Assembly: GCF_019097595.1 (NCBI RefSeq)
Contig: NC_080731.1
Coordinates: forward strand, 5,336,571 to 5,400,570
Source of the DNA: Hemibagrus wyckioides
Taxonomy: Eukaryota; Chordata; Actinopteri; Siluriformes; Bagridae
Direction of reading: 5' to 3'
DNA length: 64,000 nt
The position numbers and the translations under genes were made by a program. The stretch's first letter is position 1; each line of letters begins with the position of its first letter. This document shows positions 1 through 29,039 of this stretch, in pieces. Under the pieces are notes generated by a model. The model was not told where the DNA came from, made no database searches, and saw only the letters and a program-made list of their open reading frames with translations.

Positions 1-724
1 TAAGTGAAGAAGTTCAGGCTGTAGTTAGCGAAGAGGAGTGTTTCTGCCAGGAACCAAGTGAAAAACATCAGGAGAACATTTTGAAAGATTGTATTTTCTA
101 AACTAATCCTCTACATCTGTGGTGTTTGTGTGATTATTACAGACAGGAATTTCCCTGTATTGGGGGAAAAAGAGCCAAAAAACCCATTGATAAAACTATT
201 TGAGTAATGAGTGTGTGTGTGCCAAGTGCCTTCTTCTCCTCAAAGAAGCACGTCAATGTCGTGCTCCATGGTAACGTGTATTACGGAGATTAGTTTGAAA
301 CGCACTGGAACATTCCATGAGCACTCATTTTTCCTTGTGGGTTAACGGTGTACCATATCTGAACTCTCAAATCTGATTGGTCAGATAGAGTTGATTCGTT
401 CTCTATAACAGCAGTTGTGCTGCCTATAGTTCAGTAACAGGTTTAGATTAAGGCACTGGTACTAACATGGTTTCTATAGTAACAGATCGTTCTATAGTAG
501 AGGTTATCTATGCTATAGTAACACCTCATTCTATAGTAACAGGGACATGTACGATGTGTAATGTGTGACAATCTGTGTCTGATTATAATTGGAGCTGAAA
601 AAAAAAGTATAATTATTGATATGGTGAAGTTTTACGGATGTTTTTTTTGCCACAGGAAGTCTTCAGGACAGAGAGGTTTACGCTTTTTATTACGGGTTCT
701 TTATAAGATGAAGAGCTGTGATGA
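1..724. other. AT-rich intergenic DNA with dispersed-repeat fragments
   Basis: No exon-like reading frame is visible. Between about 360 and 540 there are several short 'ctatagtaac' segments and a 'tctgattggtcagat' motif. The same motif recurs near 6461-6480, and 'ccatagtaac'-like pieces recur near 40170 and 51350, so this is probably a fragment of an interspersed repeat. Nothing else can be supported. Confidence 0.4.
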
Positions 725-924
725 ACTTTTTTAAATCTTAACTGAGAGAGAGAGAGACAGACAGACAGAAAAAGAGAGAGAGCTAGAGACAGAGCGAGAG
801 ACAGAGAGCGAGAGAGAGCGAGACAGTGAAAGAGAGCGAGAGAGAGAGCTAGAGACAGAGAGGCCGAGAGAGAGACAGACAAAAAAAGAGAGAGAGCCAG
901 AAACAGAGTGAGAGACAGACAGAC

Positions 925-955
<31 letters not shown>

Positions 956-1178
956 GAAACAGAGATAGAAACAGAGAGACAGAAACAGACAGACAGAAAG
1001 AGAGAGACAGACAGGGAGAGAGACAGAGAGTGAGAGTGTCAGGTGTTATCTGGTTGAGTGAGACACTTTATCTAGCCATCATCTGTACTATTTGACTCTG
1101 AGAGAGAGAGAGAGAGAGAGAGAGGCAGTGAGAGAGACAGTGAGAGAGACAGAAAGATAGAGAGGCTGTGAAAGAGAC

Positions 1179-1221
<43 letters not shown>

Positions 1222-1512
1222 AAAAGAGAGAGAGCTAGAGACAGAGTGAGAGACAGAGAGCGAGAGAGAGTGAGACAGTGAAAGAGAGCGAGAGAGAGAG
1301 CTAGAGACAGAGAGGCCGAGAGAGAGACAGACAAAAAAAGAGAGAGAGCCAGAAACAGAGAGTGAGAGACAGACAGAAAAAGAGAGACAGACAGACAGAA
1401 AGAGAGAGAGACAGAAAAAGACAGACAAAAAGAGAGAGACAGAGAGTGAGTGTCAGGTGTTATCTGGTTGAGTGAGACACTTTATCTAGCCATCATCTGT
1501 ACTATTTGACTC

Positions 1513-1557
<45 letters not shown>

Positions 1558-1805
1558 CAGTGAGAGAGACAGTGAGAGACAGAAAGATAGAGAGGCAGTG
1601 AAAGAGACAGAGAGAGAGAGAGAGAGACAGACTGAAAGAGAGAGCTAGAGACAGAGTGAGAGACAGAGAGAAAAAGAGACAGAGGCAGAGAGCGAGACGG
1701 ACAGAAAGAGAGAGAGAGCTAGAGACAGAGTGAGAGACAGAGAAAAAGAGACAGAGGCAGAGAGCGAGACGGACAGAAAGAGAGAGAGAGCTAGAGACAG
1801 AGAGT
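725..1805. repeat. Polypurine (GAGA/GACA-type) satellite with duplicated segment
   Basis: For about 1.1 kb the plus strand is nearly all A and G, built from GAGAGA and GACAGA units with sporadic C and T. Inside it a non-purine segment beginning 'tgtcaggtgttatctgg' occurs at 1037 and again at 1451, and a second block starting 'aaaaagagagagagctagag' occurs at 769 and 1221, so the array grew by duplication of units of about 415-450 bp. Ser/Leu-rich reading frames on the minus strand come from the repeat and are not genes. Confidence 0.9.
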
Positions 1806-2159
1806 TTTTAGCTGCTATAACATTTTAAAAGCTCATCTCGTGGTTGTTCCACATTATTAACTCTAACGATTAACCTGTTATGTTTGTGTCAAATTCAGAC
1901 TTCTAATCGGCAAATTGTTGTACAAGAGGAATAAAACACTTGAGGAGGTGCTGTTTTGGGAACATGGTGGGTCACGATAGTAATAAAATAAAATATTATT
2001 AATTATAATCATCATTATTATAAATTATCCATTATTAATTATTATACATACAATTATTATTTCTTTAAAACCCCCTCAGTGTTTTATTCCTTACAAATAC
2101 CAAATAAATAAATAAATAAATGAATGAATGAATCCAGACTACCCGAATGCCATTTAAGC
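1806..2159. other. AT-rich spacer downstream of YPEL1
   Basis: This stretch is dominated by TTATTA/AATAAT runs and an AAAT/GAAT microsatellite (about 2100-2133). No gene or recognisable element is visible. It probably lies just beyond the YPEL1 polyadenylation site. Confidence 0.4.
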
Positions 2160-2165
2160 TTTATT
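2160..2165 (-). terminator. Candidate YPEL1 polyadenylation signal AATAAA
   Basis: The plus strand reads tttatt, giving AATAAA on the minus strand about 3.4 kb downstream of the YPEL1 stop codon. It lies where a long A/T-rich 3' UTR-like stretch ends. Other AATAAA matches occur in this AT-rich area, so transcript data would be needed to confirm this one. Confidence 0.4.
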
Positions 2166-3868
2166 GTGATATCTGATAAGTTTACAATACAGTGAAAAAC
2201 AGACGTGTGACATCTCACTAGGACAGAATGCAAAGCAATGAAATCAAGTAAAAAGAAAAAAAAAACTGGAGAAAGAAAAATAAAAACAGGCACGACTTAA
2301 TATAGCCTTTATAAATACAACATGCTTCAGACCTTATAGTATAACAGTCCTAAGAAAAAGAAAACAAAAACAACAAAAGCAACTCTTCCAAACTTCCAGC
2401 TGTTTTCCTCCGCATAACTGCGATGCTTTAAAACTAGAGGTTCTGAAACCAGTGTCACTAACAGAAGGCAAAGCGATGGGGAGATAAAAAAAAAAAAAAA
2501 AAAAAAAAAAATCTGTCTCAACAACCGATAACAAAAAAAAAAAAAAGGAGAAAATAAGAAGAATACTAAGCTGCTGATTCAGGCAAAAAAAAAAAAAAAA
2601 TAGAAATATGAATAAAATTGAAATAGTTTGGGTTTGTTTTGGTTGGAGTTTTCAGCAGTTCACGGCTGCGTACTGACAGTAGTGACACTGGTCTCGCTCG
2701 TCTTCGGCTTGTCCGAGTTCTGAAACTTAAAAGGTCGGGTTTGTGTTTTCTTGTTAAGAACACCGGGTCTCTGTTTATTGTGAACGTTTCTTGCGGGTGA
2801 ATCCAGCTCACCGCTGAGCGTGACGCTAAACCGGGACCAGCAGACCAACTCTTTATCGAGAGAACAGCAAAGTCTTCCAAAGCTTCCAAATAAATAGCCT
2901 CATTTCTCATCGAGACGGCAAACAAACAAACAAAAAAAAAAACGAAGTACAGAAGCCGGGATTGTGGGAGAGATGGATGAATAAAATTTACTTCTGAATG
3001 AAAGGAGAGAGGGATAACAAAACAAAAACACTCACATTCTGTCTCACAAACATACAGAAAGCTAGAGGTACAGTGAACAAAAGTGCTTCAAGTCAGGGAA
3101 GTAGAGGAACTTAACCCAGTAGAAATATGAAGTATGTGTATATATATATATTTATATATATATAATATAATATAATATAATTAATATAATATAATATATA
3201 AAACCTTAAATATGTTACTTTATGTACAAAATCTGAGACAGGGACAATATCTTGTCTGTAACTCTGGTTTCAAGTAGGATCTCTTCGACTATTTCCCGTT
3301 TTGCATTGACTTCGGCTGATTAAAACAAAAAAGGTCATGTGACCTGACTGACCTTGTTGGCGATAAAGGTGAGAAACGGAGGGGTTTGCCACTGATTCGA
3401 CTCCAAACGAACAAACAAAACAACTCACTCATCGATAATCCATCGATTTATATTCGATAGAAATCTACGCTAAACGATCGAACGCCTTGCTACTGGAAGA
3501 AAGCCCGCCCCTTCCCGTCACGACGAAGAGCCCGCCCCCCTGTCTGCCCGCCCACTCGCCAATCCCCACTTCGTTAATACAAGTGCTAACTTCATCCGCT
3601 ACCACTACGAAAAAAATATTGCCTCGTATGAGGTTTCTGAGTAGAGCTATTTAAGTGGATAAAGAAAAAAATTTTGAGAGGTTTATTTTCTTTGACCCAT
3701 GTAGAGCCAGGAGGGAAATCAGTCATCATGGAGTCATGCACTGCACAACAGGAAAGGGAGGAATTACTACTTTTTTTTTTTTTATTTTGTCCTTTTGGAG
3801 AGGCACAAGGTTCATGCAGCTTAGAGGCAAAGATGTGGAGGAGGATACACAAGATACACACACACACA

Positions 3869-3905
<37 letters not shown>

Positions 3906-5560
3906 ACAGCTAAAGTGCAGGAGGTATAAAGTGAAAGCTCCGGATTGCATTTGTTTAATAGCAGCATATTTTTGTTTTGCAACACGTCGTTTTCATTTTC
4001 TTAATTATCATTATGATTTCTGCTTCTTATCCATGTTCTCGATCAAATCGGCCAAATTCCTAGTGTTTTTGCGGGTAGTTCTGGTTCAATTCGCCAACTT
4101 GGGAAACAGAAGCAAAAAATGTAAGCAGCAGAATGTCTAGAAGAAACAACAAAAAGAGGGAAGATGATCATGCCAGCAATCACCTGACCCTGAAATTCAT
4201 CCAAGGCTATAATCATCCATGAAAACCTGGACTGGACTGAAAAAGATCTTTAAGTTTGCCTCCAAACCCATGAACAAGGCCTCTGCAAAGTGCAAACGAA
4301 ACATCTGCGTTCAAGTAAAACACACGAGCGCACACGCTCGCCGACGCATGCACGACGTATGCGTGAGCGATCGCGTGAGCAGGAAAAACTAGGCGATGGT
4401 TCTGATGTATGATGATGGAGAGGTGAGGAGAGGAGAGGAAGTGGTGCTGTGGATCACAGACACTAGGTTCAGTTTTCCCCTGCTGTCCAGTGCGCTTCAG
4501 ACAGCATTTTTTAAAATAAAATAAAAAATACAATTCACTTATAGTACTGATGCAAACATGGAGCCTGCCACAAATGCCACCTCAACACTAAAAGCAACAC
4601 TTCTTTTTTTTTTTTTTTTTTGATGATGATGATCATGCCTAAAGCACCAATTACAGCTAAAGACAGGGGGACGAACTGTACCGGAAGGGCGCACAAATAA
4701 TTGCACAGTGAAGTCATCTGAGGAAGAGAGAGAGAGAGAAAAAATAGGACGGGGTGGTGGGGTTGAAGATATCAGGAAAATCAAAGGGAGTTGGATCTCA
4801 CATACGAGAGATAAAGTATAAGGATGGATCATAAATATAAAAGGTCACTGCAAAGCTCAAACCCCGCCCCCTCAAACCCACCCTGGTCCGATAGGGTCTG
4901 CGATACTGCTACATAAGCCACACCCCCTTTCTAAGAAATCTCATTTAAAACACATTTCAGATCCCGCCCCTCCCGTCCCATAAAACCCCTCCCTCCCTCC
5001 CACCCACACCCCACCCCACCCCAAAACACAGAAAAGAGCATGCTCAGTGAAAATCTGTCTCTGGGAGTAATGCTAACCAGCAACATCAGTCCATCAGAAA
5101 GGATTCCTACATGAAACACACACACACAGAGAGAGAGAGAGAGCTTGTCATTCGCTTCGGCAAACAGGGTGAAAATGAAAGGAAGAAAGAGTAAAAGTCT
5201 TCCAGATACTGTTAACTGCTCACGACCGGCAGCAACACGAAAACCAGTTAGAGAGGCGGAGCAAATCCTCGAGTCGTGGGGCGTCTACATCACGGAGCAG
5301 AGTCGAGTGCGGATGGAGGAGTGAGATCTCGTCGCCTTCTCCTGCTCCCCATCCCTCCATCGCGTCACTCCTGTTGAGTTTCAGAACACTGGTGAGGGCG
5401 TCCGAGTGTGTCGGGGGTGAAACATGGTGGTGGTAGGATGGTAGAGTGTGTGTTTGGAGTTGGTGTGTGCGTGTATGTGTGTGTGTGTGTGTTGTCACTC
5501 TGAAGTCCGCTACAGAGCGGCCCGAAAGGTCACTGAGCAGAAAGGGAACGGACGAGTGGG
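2166..5560 (-). other. Probable YPEL1 3' UTR
   Basis: This stretch follows the YPEL1 stop codon on the minus strand. It has no further exons or transposon copies, several homopolymer A/T runs (for example 2487-2510), a CA/CT microsatellite near 3859-3907 and a GC-rich patch near 3500-3560. Mammalian YPEL genes have multi-kilobase 3' UTRs, so the size is reasonable. The extent is inference. Confidence 0.45.
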
Positions 5561-22413
<16,853 letters not shown>

Positions 22414-23392
22414 CTCACAGTCGTGGTTCTCCTCGCTGGGCTCGTCTGCGCTGGCGCTGGATGAGTTGCAGCTCTGCTGAACTTGCTGACAGAAGAAACA
22501 CTGGAAGATGCAAGCAAAAGCCGTCGTTGTTGTGGAGTGGGTGTGTGGCACGCTCCACACAAACACCACGGGAGAAAAAACAACCTTGGAAGAGTAACAA
22601 GAGAGGGAGAGAGGGAGACAGAGAGGGGGAAAAAACATTATTGATCACTCAAAAGGACTCCAGGGTTAAAGGCTAATCTTTACCCAAGGCGCACATATAA
22701 TATATTAAGTGTTTAAAATAAAATGATAACACTTTCATGCCTTTATGGATTGTTAGCTGTGAAACTACATTGTTCAAATGAATGGAAAAAATTCTACTTT
22801 ATCTTTTTTTTAATCAAAGTGTGTTTGAATGAGTATGTTTTGCCCTGCAGCAAATACCACATGTTTTATCCTCTGACACAAATCCCTGTTTAGGCATGTT
22901 ACAGAGGCAGCAACCAGTCGAAAGCACTGAGGAGGCCAAGTCAAGCCTCTGGTTAATGCTGAGGGACCATCAGCTTCATTCGTAATAAACACACAAGCAC
23001 TACCTGCATCCAAAGCGACAACGGTGGACACATTAAAGGTCAGTTAGAATGAGTTAGAATGAGACACCTTGATGTGAATCAGACATGGGAACCCTGCAAA
23101 CAGCGATCATGTTTCATCTTTGTTATGCATCACCTAATGAGACGTGCTGTGCTTCCAGTTGGCACACAGGTGTATAGTGTTGCCAACCTTTTAAATCCAC
23201 TTTAATGAATTTAGCTCAAAGTAAAAAAAGAGACCAGAGACAAATATAGTGACTTTTTGAGCAGACTGTCCCACGCTCAATTTGGCTCTCTGTGTCTGAT
23301 GGGTAAACGTGTTGAGAAATCAGAGACAGTTGATTCACCGCGACTGTGTAAAGCCTGACCGGGTCGTGTTTGCACAAGTTTATGTTCTCACA

Positions 23393-24045
23393 AATTAGTC
23401 ACTGATCAGCACTGTTCCCAAAAAGTAATCACTGATCAGCACTGATTCAAACAACTAATCACTGATCAGCACTGCTCCCAAACAACTAATTACTGATCAG
23501 CACTGTCCCAAACAACTAATCACTGATCAGCACTGCTCCCAACAACCAATCACTGATCAGCACTGCTCCCAAACAACTAATCACTGATCAGCACTGCTCC
23601 CAACAACCAATCACTGATCAGCACTGCTCCCAAACAACTAATCACTGATCAGCACTGTTCCCAAAAACCAAATACCGATCAGCACTGTCCCAAACAACTA
23701 ATCACTGATCAGCACTGCTCCCAACAACCAATCACTGATCAGCAGTGCTCCCAACAACTAATCACAGATCGGCACTGTTCCCAAGAGCCAATCACTGATC
23801 AGCACTGATTCAAACAATTAATCACTAATCAGCACTGTTCCCAACAGCCAATCACTGACCAGCACTGCTCCCAACAGCCAATCACTGATCAGCACTGATT
23901 CAAACAATTAATCACTAATCAGCACTGTTCCCAACAGCCAATCACTGACCAGCACTGCTCCCAACAGCCAATCACTGATCAGCACTGATTCAAACAATTA
24001 ATCACTAATCAGCACTGTTCCCAACAGCCAATCACTGATCAGCAT
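23393..24045. repeat. Minisatellite, about 31-bp unit, about 21 copies
   Basis: The unit is 'aatcactgatcagcactg' followed by 'ctcccaacaac' or variants. The right-hand part has a higher-order period of about 91 bp made of three variant units, marked by 'gattcaaacaattaatc' at about 23808, 23899 and 23990. The core TGATCA is palindromic. A diverged array of the same core is at 55503-55700. Confidence 0.93.
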
Positions 24046-24979
24046 CCTTTATCCCACCCAGGCACTTCTATGTTCATCTTCTTGTACTTTTGTAAATACA
24101 AAACCGCATGTGGTGCCATAACCAAAAGACTTATTCTTTTTTATATATAAGAAATAAATTGCAATGCATCATGTTTTGTTTCTGATAAAAACTCCTCCAT
24201 GAAGTCATGAAGAGCAAAAGGGTTCACTGATGACCACTGGTGACTTTTTAAGCATGTATTAGCGACTCTCCCTTTGAGAAGAGCTGGCATACAGCTCTCC
24301 CAGCCTGTTGCCCATTTCCATTTATAGCAGTGCGTCAGCTTCTCTTAACTTGTTTGCCCTGGCAGGACGCTCGTGTTCTGATTGTTGGTATAAACTGGCT
24401 GACCTGCTAAGCCAAATTCCTAAAATATTAGACGATGTGGGTTGAATAAATCCATTCATAGCTCTCATCCTGGCGCAGACAATGAAAAAAAAATAACAGG
24501 AAAATGTTACAGCTCTGCGCTAATGGACGGCTCCAATAACACCATGCAAAAGAATAACAAAGAAGCTTCCGCAACAGAACAGGAAGTCTGGCTACTGCCA
24601 TGCAGGCGAGGATCAAAAATATGAGCGCGCGCGCGCGCCTCCGCCGTAGCACGAGGACCTGGAGCGAGCGCTCATATGGGCGCGAGGGTGCCACGAGAAA
24701 GCTTTTATTTGTTTATTTAGAAACCAGAGACAATAAAACTGACATGAAGTAAGGTAACAAGTGCCGTGAAGCAGGAATGTGAATTGATCTGAAAGATTAG
24801 TATAAGAGAGATAGTTATATGATTTGCGGTAGCGCCGTGATTCCGTCCCGTTTGGGTCAGTAATTCGGGGTCAGTCTGTTTTGTTTTTTTTAATAAAAGG
24901 ATGTCGTTAAAAGGTCAAGTTGGGAATTAAAGACGTCACTACCGTCCGTTGGAAGAACAAAGAACGTTCACTGAGCGCG

Positions 24980-25545
24980 CGCGCTAAACCTCCAAATCTT
25001 AAAGATTCGACTCCAGACTTTTCTCTCTTTTTTTAGAGATTCGACTCCGAGTCTGCTTTCAGGTGTTCCAATGAATCAAAGGAGTCGAAAAGAAGAGTCG
25101 ATTTATTCCATGCACTAACACGGGACTGAGTGCTTTGTAATGTAAATTATACAGTAGAGCGTTAATTAATCCATATATTAATGATAACAATAATAATAAA
25201 ATAACAAATCCTGACACGTTTACTAACTAAACGTGATGTTTTATGATGACTCAATCAGCCACCCGAGTTAATTCTGAAAGCTAAAGCCAAATTAGCTTAA
25301 TTAGCATCAACGTCAGCTCGGAGCTCTACTGTTTTGTTGCAAGTGTGCTGACATTTTGTTGCCAGGTTCAAAAATGTGAGTAAAATACTACCCTGCTCAT
25401 GTTTGTGCTACTGAGAATACTGTGTGTGTGCGCGCAACCAGGAATCGATTCCTTGTTACAGTGCGGAATCGACTGTCAAGCCTCGGAGTCGACTCAGAAC
25501 TAGCAATGCCTACGAGCCGAGAATCGACTCGTGAATCACCCGCTC
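24980..25545. repeat. Segment with inverted GAATCGACTC motifs
   Basis: Near 25006-25110 'gattcgactcc' and 'gagtcga' occur several times. Near 25440-25540 'ggaatcgatt', 'ggaatcgact', 'ggagtcgact' and 'gaatcgactc' occur. The grouping at both ends of about 550 bp suggests subterminal repeats of a non-autonomous DNA transposon, but no clear end was found. Confidence 0.4.
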
Positions 25546-26233
25546 GAAGGAAGCGAGCACGGGGATAAAAGCTAATCAGTCGGATTAAGCACAAAAAGAG
25601 GAATATCAATTCTTGCTAAAGCAATCAAGCACAACAACAACAACATTCTTGCCTCTTTTGCTCGCGTCAGCTTCATGTCAGTTACTTTGTCAGCGCGAAC
25701 TTCCTCGTCCGTAACCTTAAGCTTTTGTCTACACTTCTCGTGCATGTGCGTATAATAGTTACATGCGTGACAACCTGCGTTTTAAGCAAATATCAACGAA
25801 ATGCACGGCAGCGTGCACAGGGAGTGACATTGTCAGAAAATTGGATGTCGGTGAAAATCTTTTTCTTTTCTTTAGGAGAAACAAAGGAAAAGCGCCAGTG
25901 AAACACGAGGATGCAAAACAAAGGGCTACTTTAATCATGAACAGGAGGAAGAGCAGCGCAAACACATTTCAGCTCAGGATGTTGCAGACATGTCGATCAG
26001 ACAGCCTGAAACCCTGTGTGTGTGTGTGTGTGTGTGTTTTCTCTCTCCCTTATCTAAATAAATCGACTACCACGTTTGGGTTGTTTTTGTTTTGTGCCTC
26101 TAATACCCCCATAGCTCAAGCTTCCTCTTCTCTCAAAGCAAAGCAACAAGGAAGGGGGTTGTCATTACACCATAAAGCAATAATATTAACACGCACACTC
26201 AGCTGTTATTAAACAAAAACAATACCCTAATTA

Positions 26234-26238
<5 letters not shown>

Positions 26239-26275
<37 letters not shown>
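26239..26275. repeat. (TA)n-(GA)n microsatellite
   Basis: A short TA run joins a GA run. Confidence 0.85.
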
Positions 26276-26276
<1 letters not shown>

Positions 26277-26989
26277 CTGTTAACTCACCACCTGGACAGG
26301 ATCTCCTTCCTCAGTGTCTGACATAAACACTAAACTGTTGATGTAACTCTAGTCTATTCTCCCCAACAAGCTTGTTGCTGTTGTGTGATTGTCTGGTCTC
26401 AGTTTGGTTGAATCCTGAGCCGTATTGTGTGTCAGCTGCTGTATTCATGTCACTGCTTTGTTGCTCTCTTTGTGTTTGTGATTAGACTAGCTGCTTTGTG
26501 TCCAGGACGTCAGCAGGGGGCGGGAACTTTAAGATGATTGACGCGTACGGCGTGCAGTAACAAGCAGAGGGAGGCGGGCCTGACGGGGCCGAAGAACCCG
26601 GATGTGTAAATAAAAACACGGTGCAAGGTGGCGTTTTATATTTGACATAAATATAACATGGACACCGATCGACGCTGATAGATTGCTAAATAGCCCAGTT
26701 TCTAGGTATTATATGTCTGTGCGTTGTGAAAAAAAATAAGGACTTTAAACATGCCCATTATATACAATCCTGGGGGGAATTATTTAAAATTATTTTTTGG
26801 AAAAAAAAAAAATTAGGATATTCTGATGCCAAGGTATAATAATGCAGACACGGTTGTTTTTAGATATTCCCTTATTCTTCTACATGAAATCAACCTCCCT
26901 GATCCCATTGTTTTTTTTATTTGTGACCTTCAAATATATAGAGAGAGAAAGCTTGAAAAGGTAAAAGTAAAAAAGTATTTAAATGGCTG

Positions 26990-26990
26990 C

Positions 26991-27075
<85 letters not shown>

Positions 27076-27158
27076 TCATTAGTCTATTCATTGCACTAGG
27101 GGTTCAGTCACATTGTTTGTATCTTGAGGAACTCAATGTTCCTGCAAAATACCTTTAC

Positions 27159-27210
<52 letters not shown>

Positions 27211-27279
27211 TTTCAGGAGTCTGTTAATTGCACTCTAGGTTTGCATTTTGAGGAACTCAATGTTCCTGCACAATACCTT

Positions 27280-27344
<65 letters not shown>

Positions 27345-27439
27345 GTAGATAGATATTCATTAGTCTATTCATTGCACTAGGGGTTCAGTCACATTGTTTG
27401 TATCTTGAGGAACTCAATGTTCCTGCAAAATACCTTTAC

Positions 27440-27516
<77 letters not shown>
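26990..27516. repeat. Composite higher-order repeat of (GATA)n arrays and unique spacers
   Basis: Four GATA arrays alternate with non-GATA spacers. The 86-bp spacer beginning 'ttcattagtctattcattgc' at 27075 recurs at 27356 without a visible mismatch, a period of 281 bp. A shorter related spacer ('gaggaactcaatgttcctgc') lies between them. Confidence 0.9.
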
Positions 27517-29039
27517 TTCTATTGATCTCCAATTACACTATGAATGCTCACATAATTACTAGGTTATAAATAATACAAAAGTCAGCAAGGGGTAAACAAG
27601 TCATACACTTTCCAAGAAAAGCAACAAGCACCTGTCTGTGAGCAGTACATCTTGTGTCCCTTTATTATAAGAGCGAATTAGATTTTAAACATAACAGCAC
27701 CTCCAGCCTTCCACTTCCACTGAGGTTTTAGATGCATTGTTTTGAAGCTTGAAGAACAAAATGTACCTGTAGGCTTCGGGGCACTGTGTGTGTAGTGTCC
27801 AAGACAACCTTGCTCCATCTTATAAATATTCAAACATTGATCTTTAACACTAAACAAAACTCTGACTGTCACTTCGGATTGCTACAGGCTCCTGCTGCTG
27901 CTGCTGATGACGGGCAGTCACGATGCTGAATAAACAGCAAGGCTGTTTTAGAAATCCATTCATCCATGCATGATGGCCCCCATCATCCTTATGCGTCAAA
28001 GAGCATCTGCTACATCTAATAAATAATAAGTGAAGGCACCATAGTCTAAAAATAAAAGACGGACACTAAAAGCATCCCTGGGCTGGAAATGAAAAGGCTG
28101 TGAGCTTTACATGATATCATCATTTCTCTAGGATGTCATTTATGATTCGAGGAAATAACGAAGAATAATAACCAGCCTCCTTTTTTTTATTACTCACACA
28201 GTAGCAAGGCTGCTCCAGTGTTAAATGATGATCGGCTATATAAGGAAGCTCTGAGGTATGATGTCATTTGTTTTCACTCTGCGTCTCCCTTCCATAACAC
28301 ACTTTCTCTATTATTCTACCAGATACAGATAGATAGAGATACGAATGCACTACAAACTTCAGGTTAAATCATACTTATGTAAGCAGGAATGTTTATATAT
28401 CTGATGATACATTTAGGTGTGTGACCTTCACTCATGCACTTGCAGACATTAGAAGAGATCATGCATCTGTTTATCCCAGCCTATGATCCTTAGACTATTT
28501 CAACAAACAAACAAGTGAATATTTAATGTTTCATGCAAATATAGGATACCTTTTTTGTTGCAGGAAGTGGAGGGTTTTTTCTCTCATTCAGCAGCACTGA
28601 TGTCCCACTGATGGATCTGTGTTTTGTTTTTGTTTTTTTTGTTTTGTTTTCAGTAGTGTTTATTCATATTTCTAGCCTTGTTTCTTAACACGACGTTTTG
28701 TCAATAACGCGCTCCAGATGAACTTGCATTACATTCAGAAGTGTTTTTCAGTCTGCGCAAAAAGCATGCACTGAGCACTGAGCCTGGATTCCCATGAAAC
28801 ACTGCAATCAAACGGAGGCATAACTTGTTCATAGCCTGCTTAAAACTGTTTATCTCCTACCTAAAAAAAAAACAAAAACAAAAAATATGGAGCCGGATTT
28901 TTATTTATGTATTTATTGATTGATTGATTTATGCTCTCCGGCGGATGTCCAGTACATCAAACGGTGTAGAAATTATAACCGGACATGCCTAATCGGATCA
29001 TTTAAAACAGAAGAAAAATGCTAATTATAATTAATCTCT

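Noticed and set aside
613..1428. Minus-strand Ser/Leu-rich reading frames
   Set aside because: They are translations of the polypurine repeat with a period-driven composition and no family similarity.
23393..24045. Regular 31-bp repeats considered as a CRISPR-like array
   Set aside because: There are no unique spacers; the whole unit repeats, and the sequence is vertebrate nuclear DNA.
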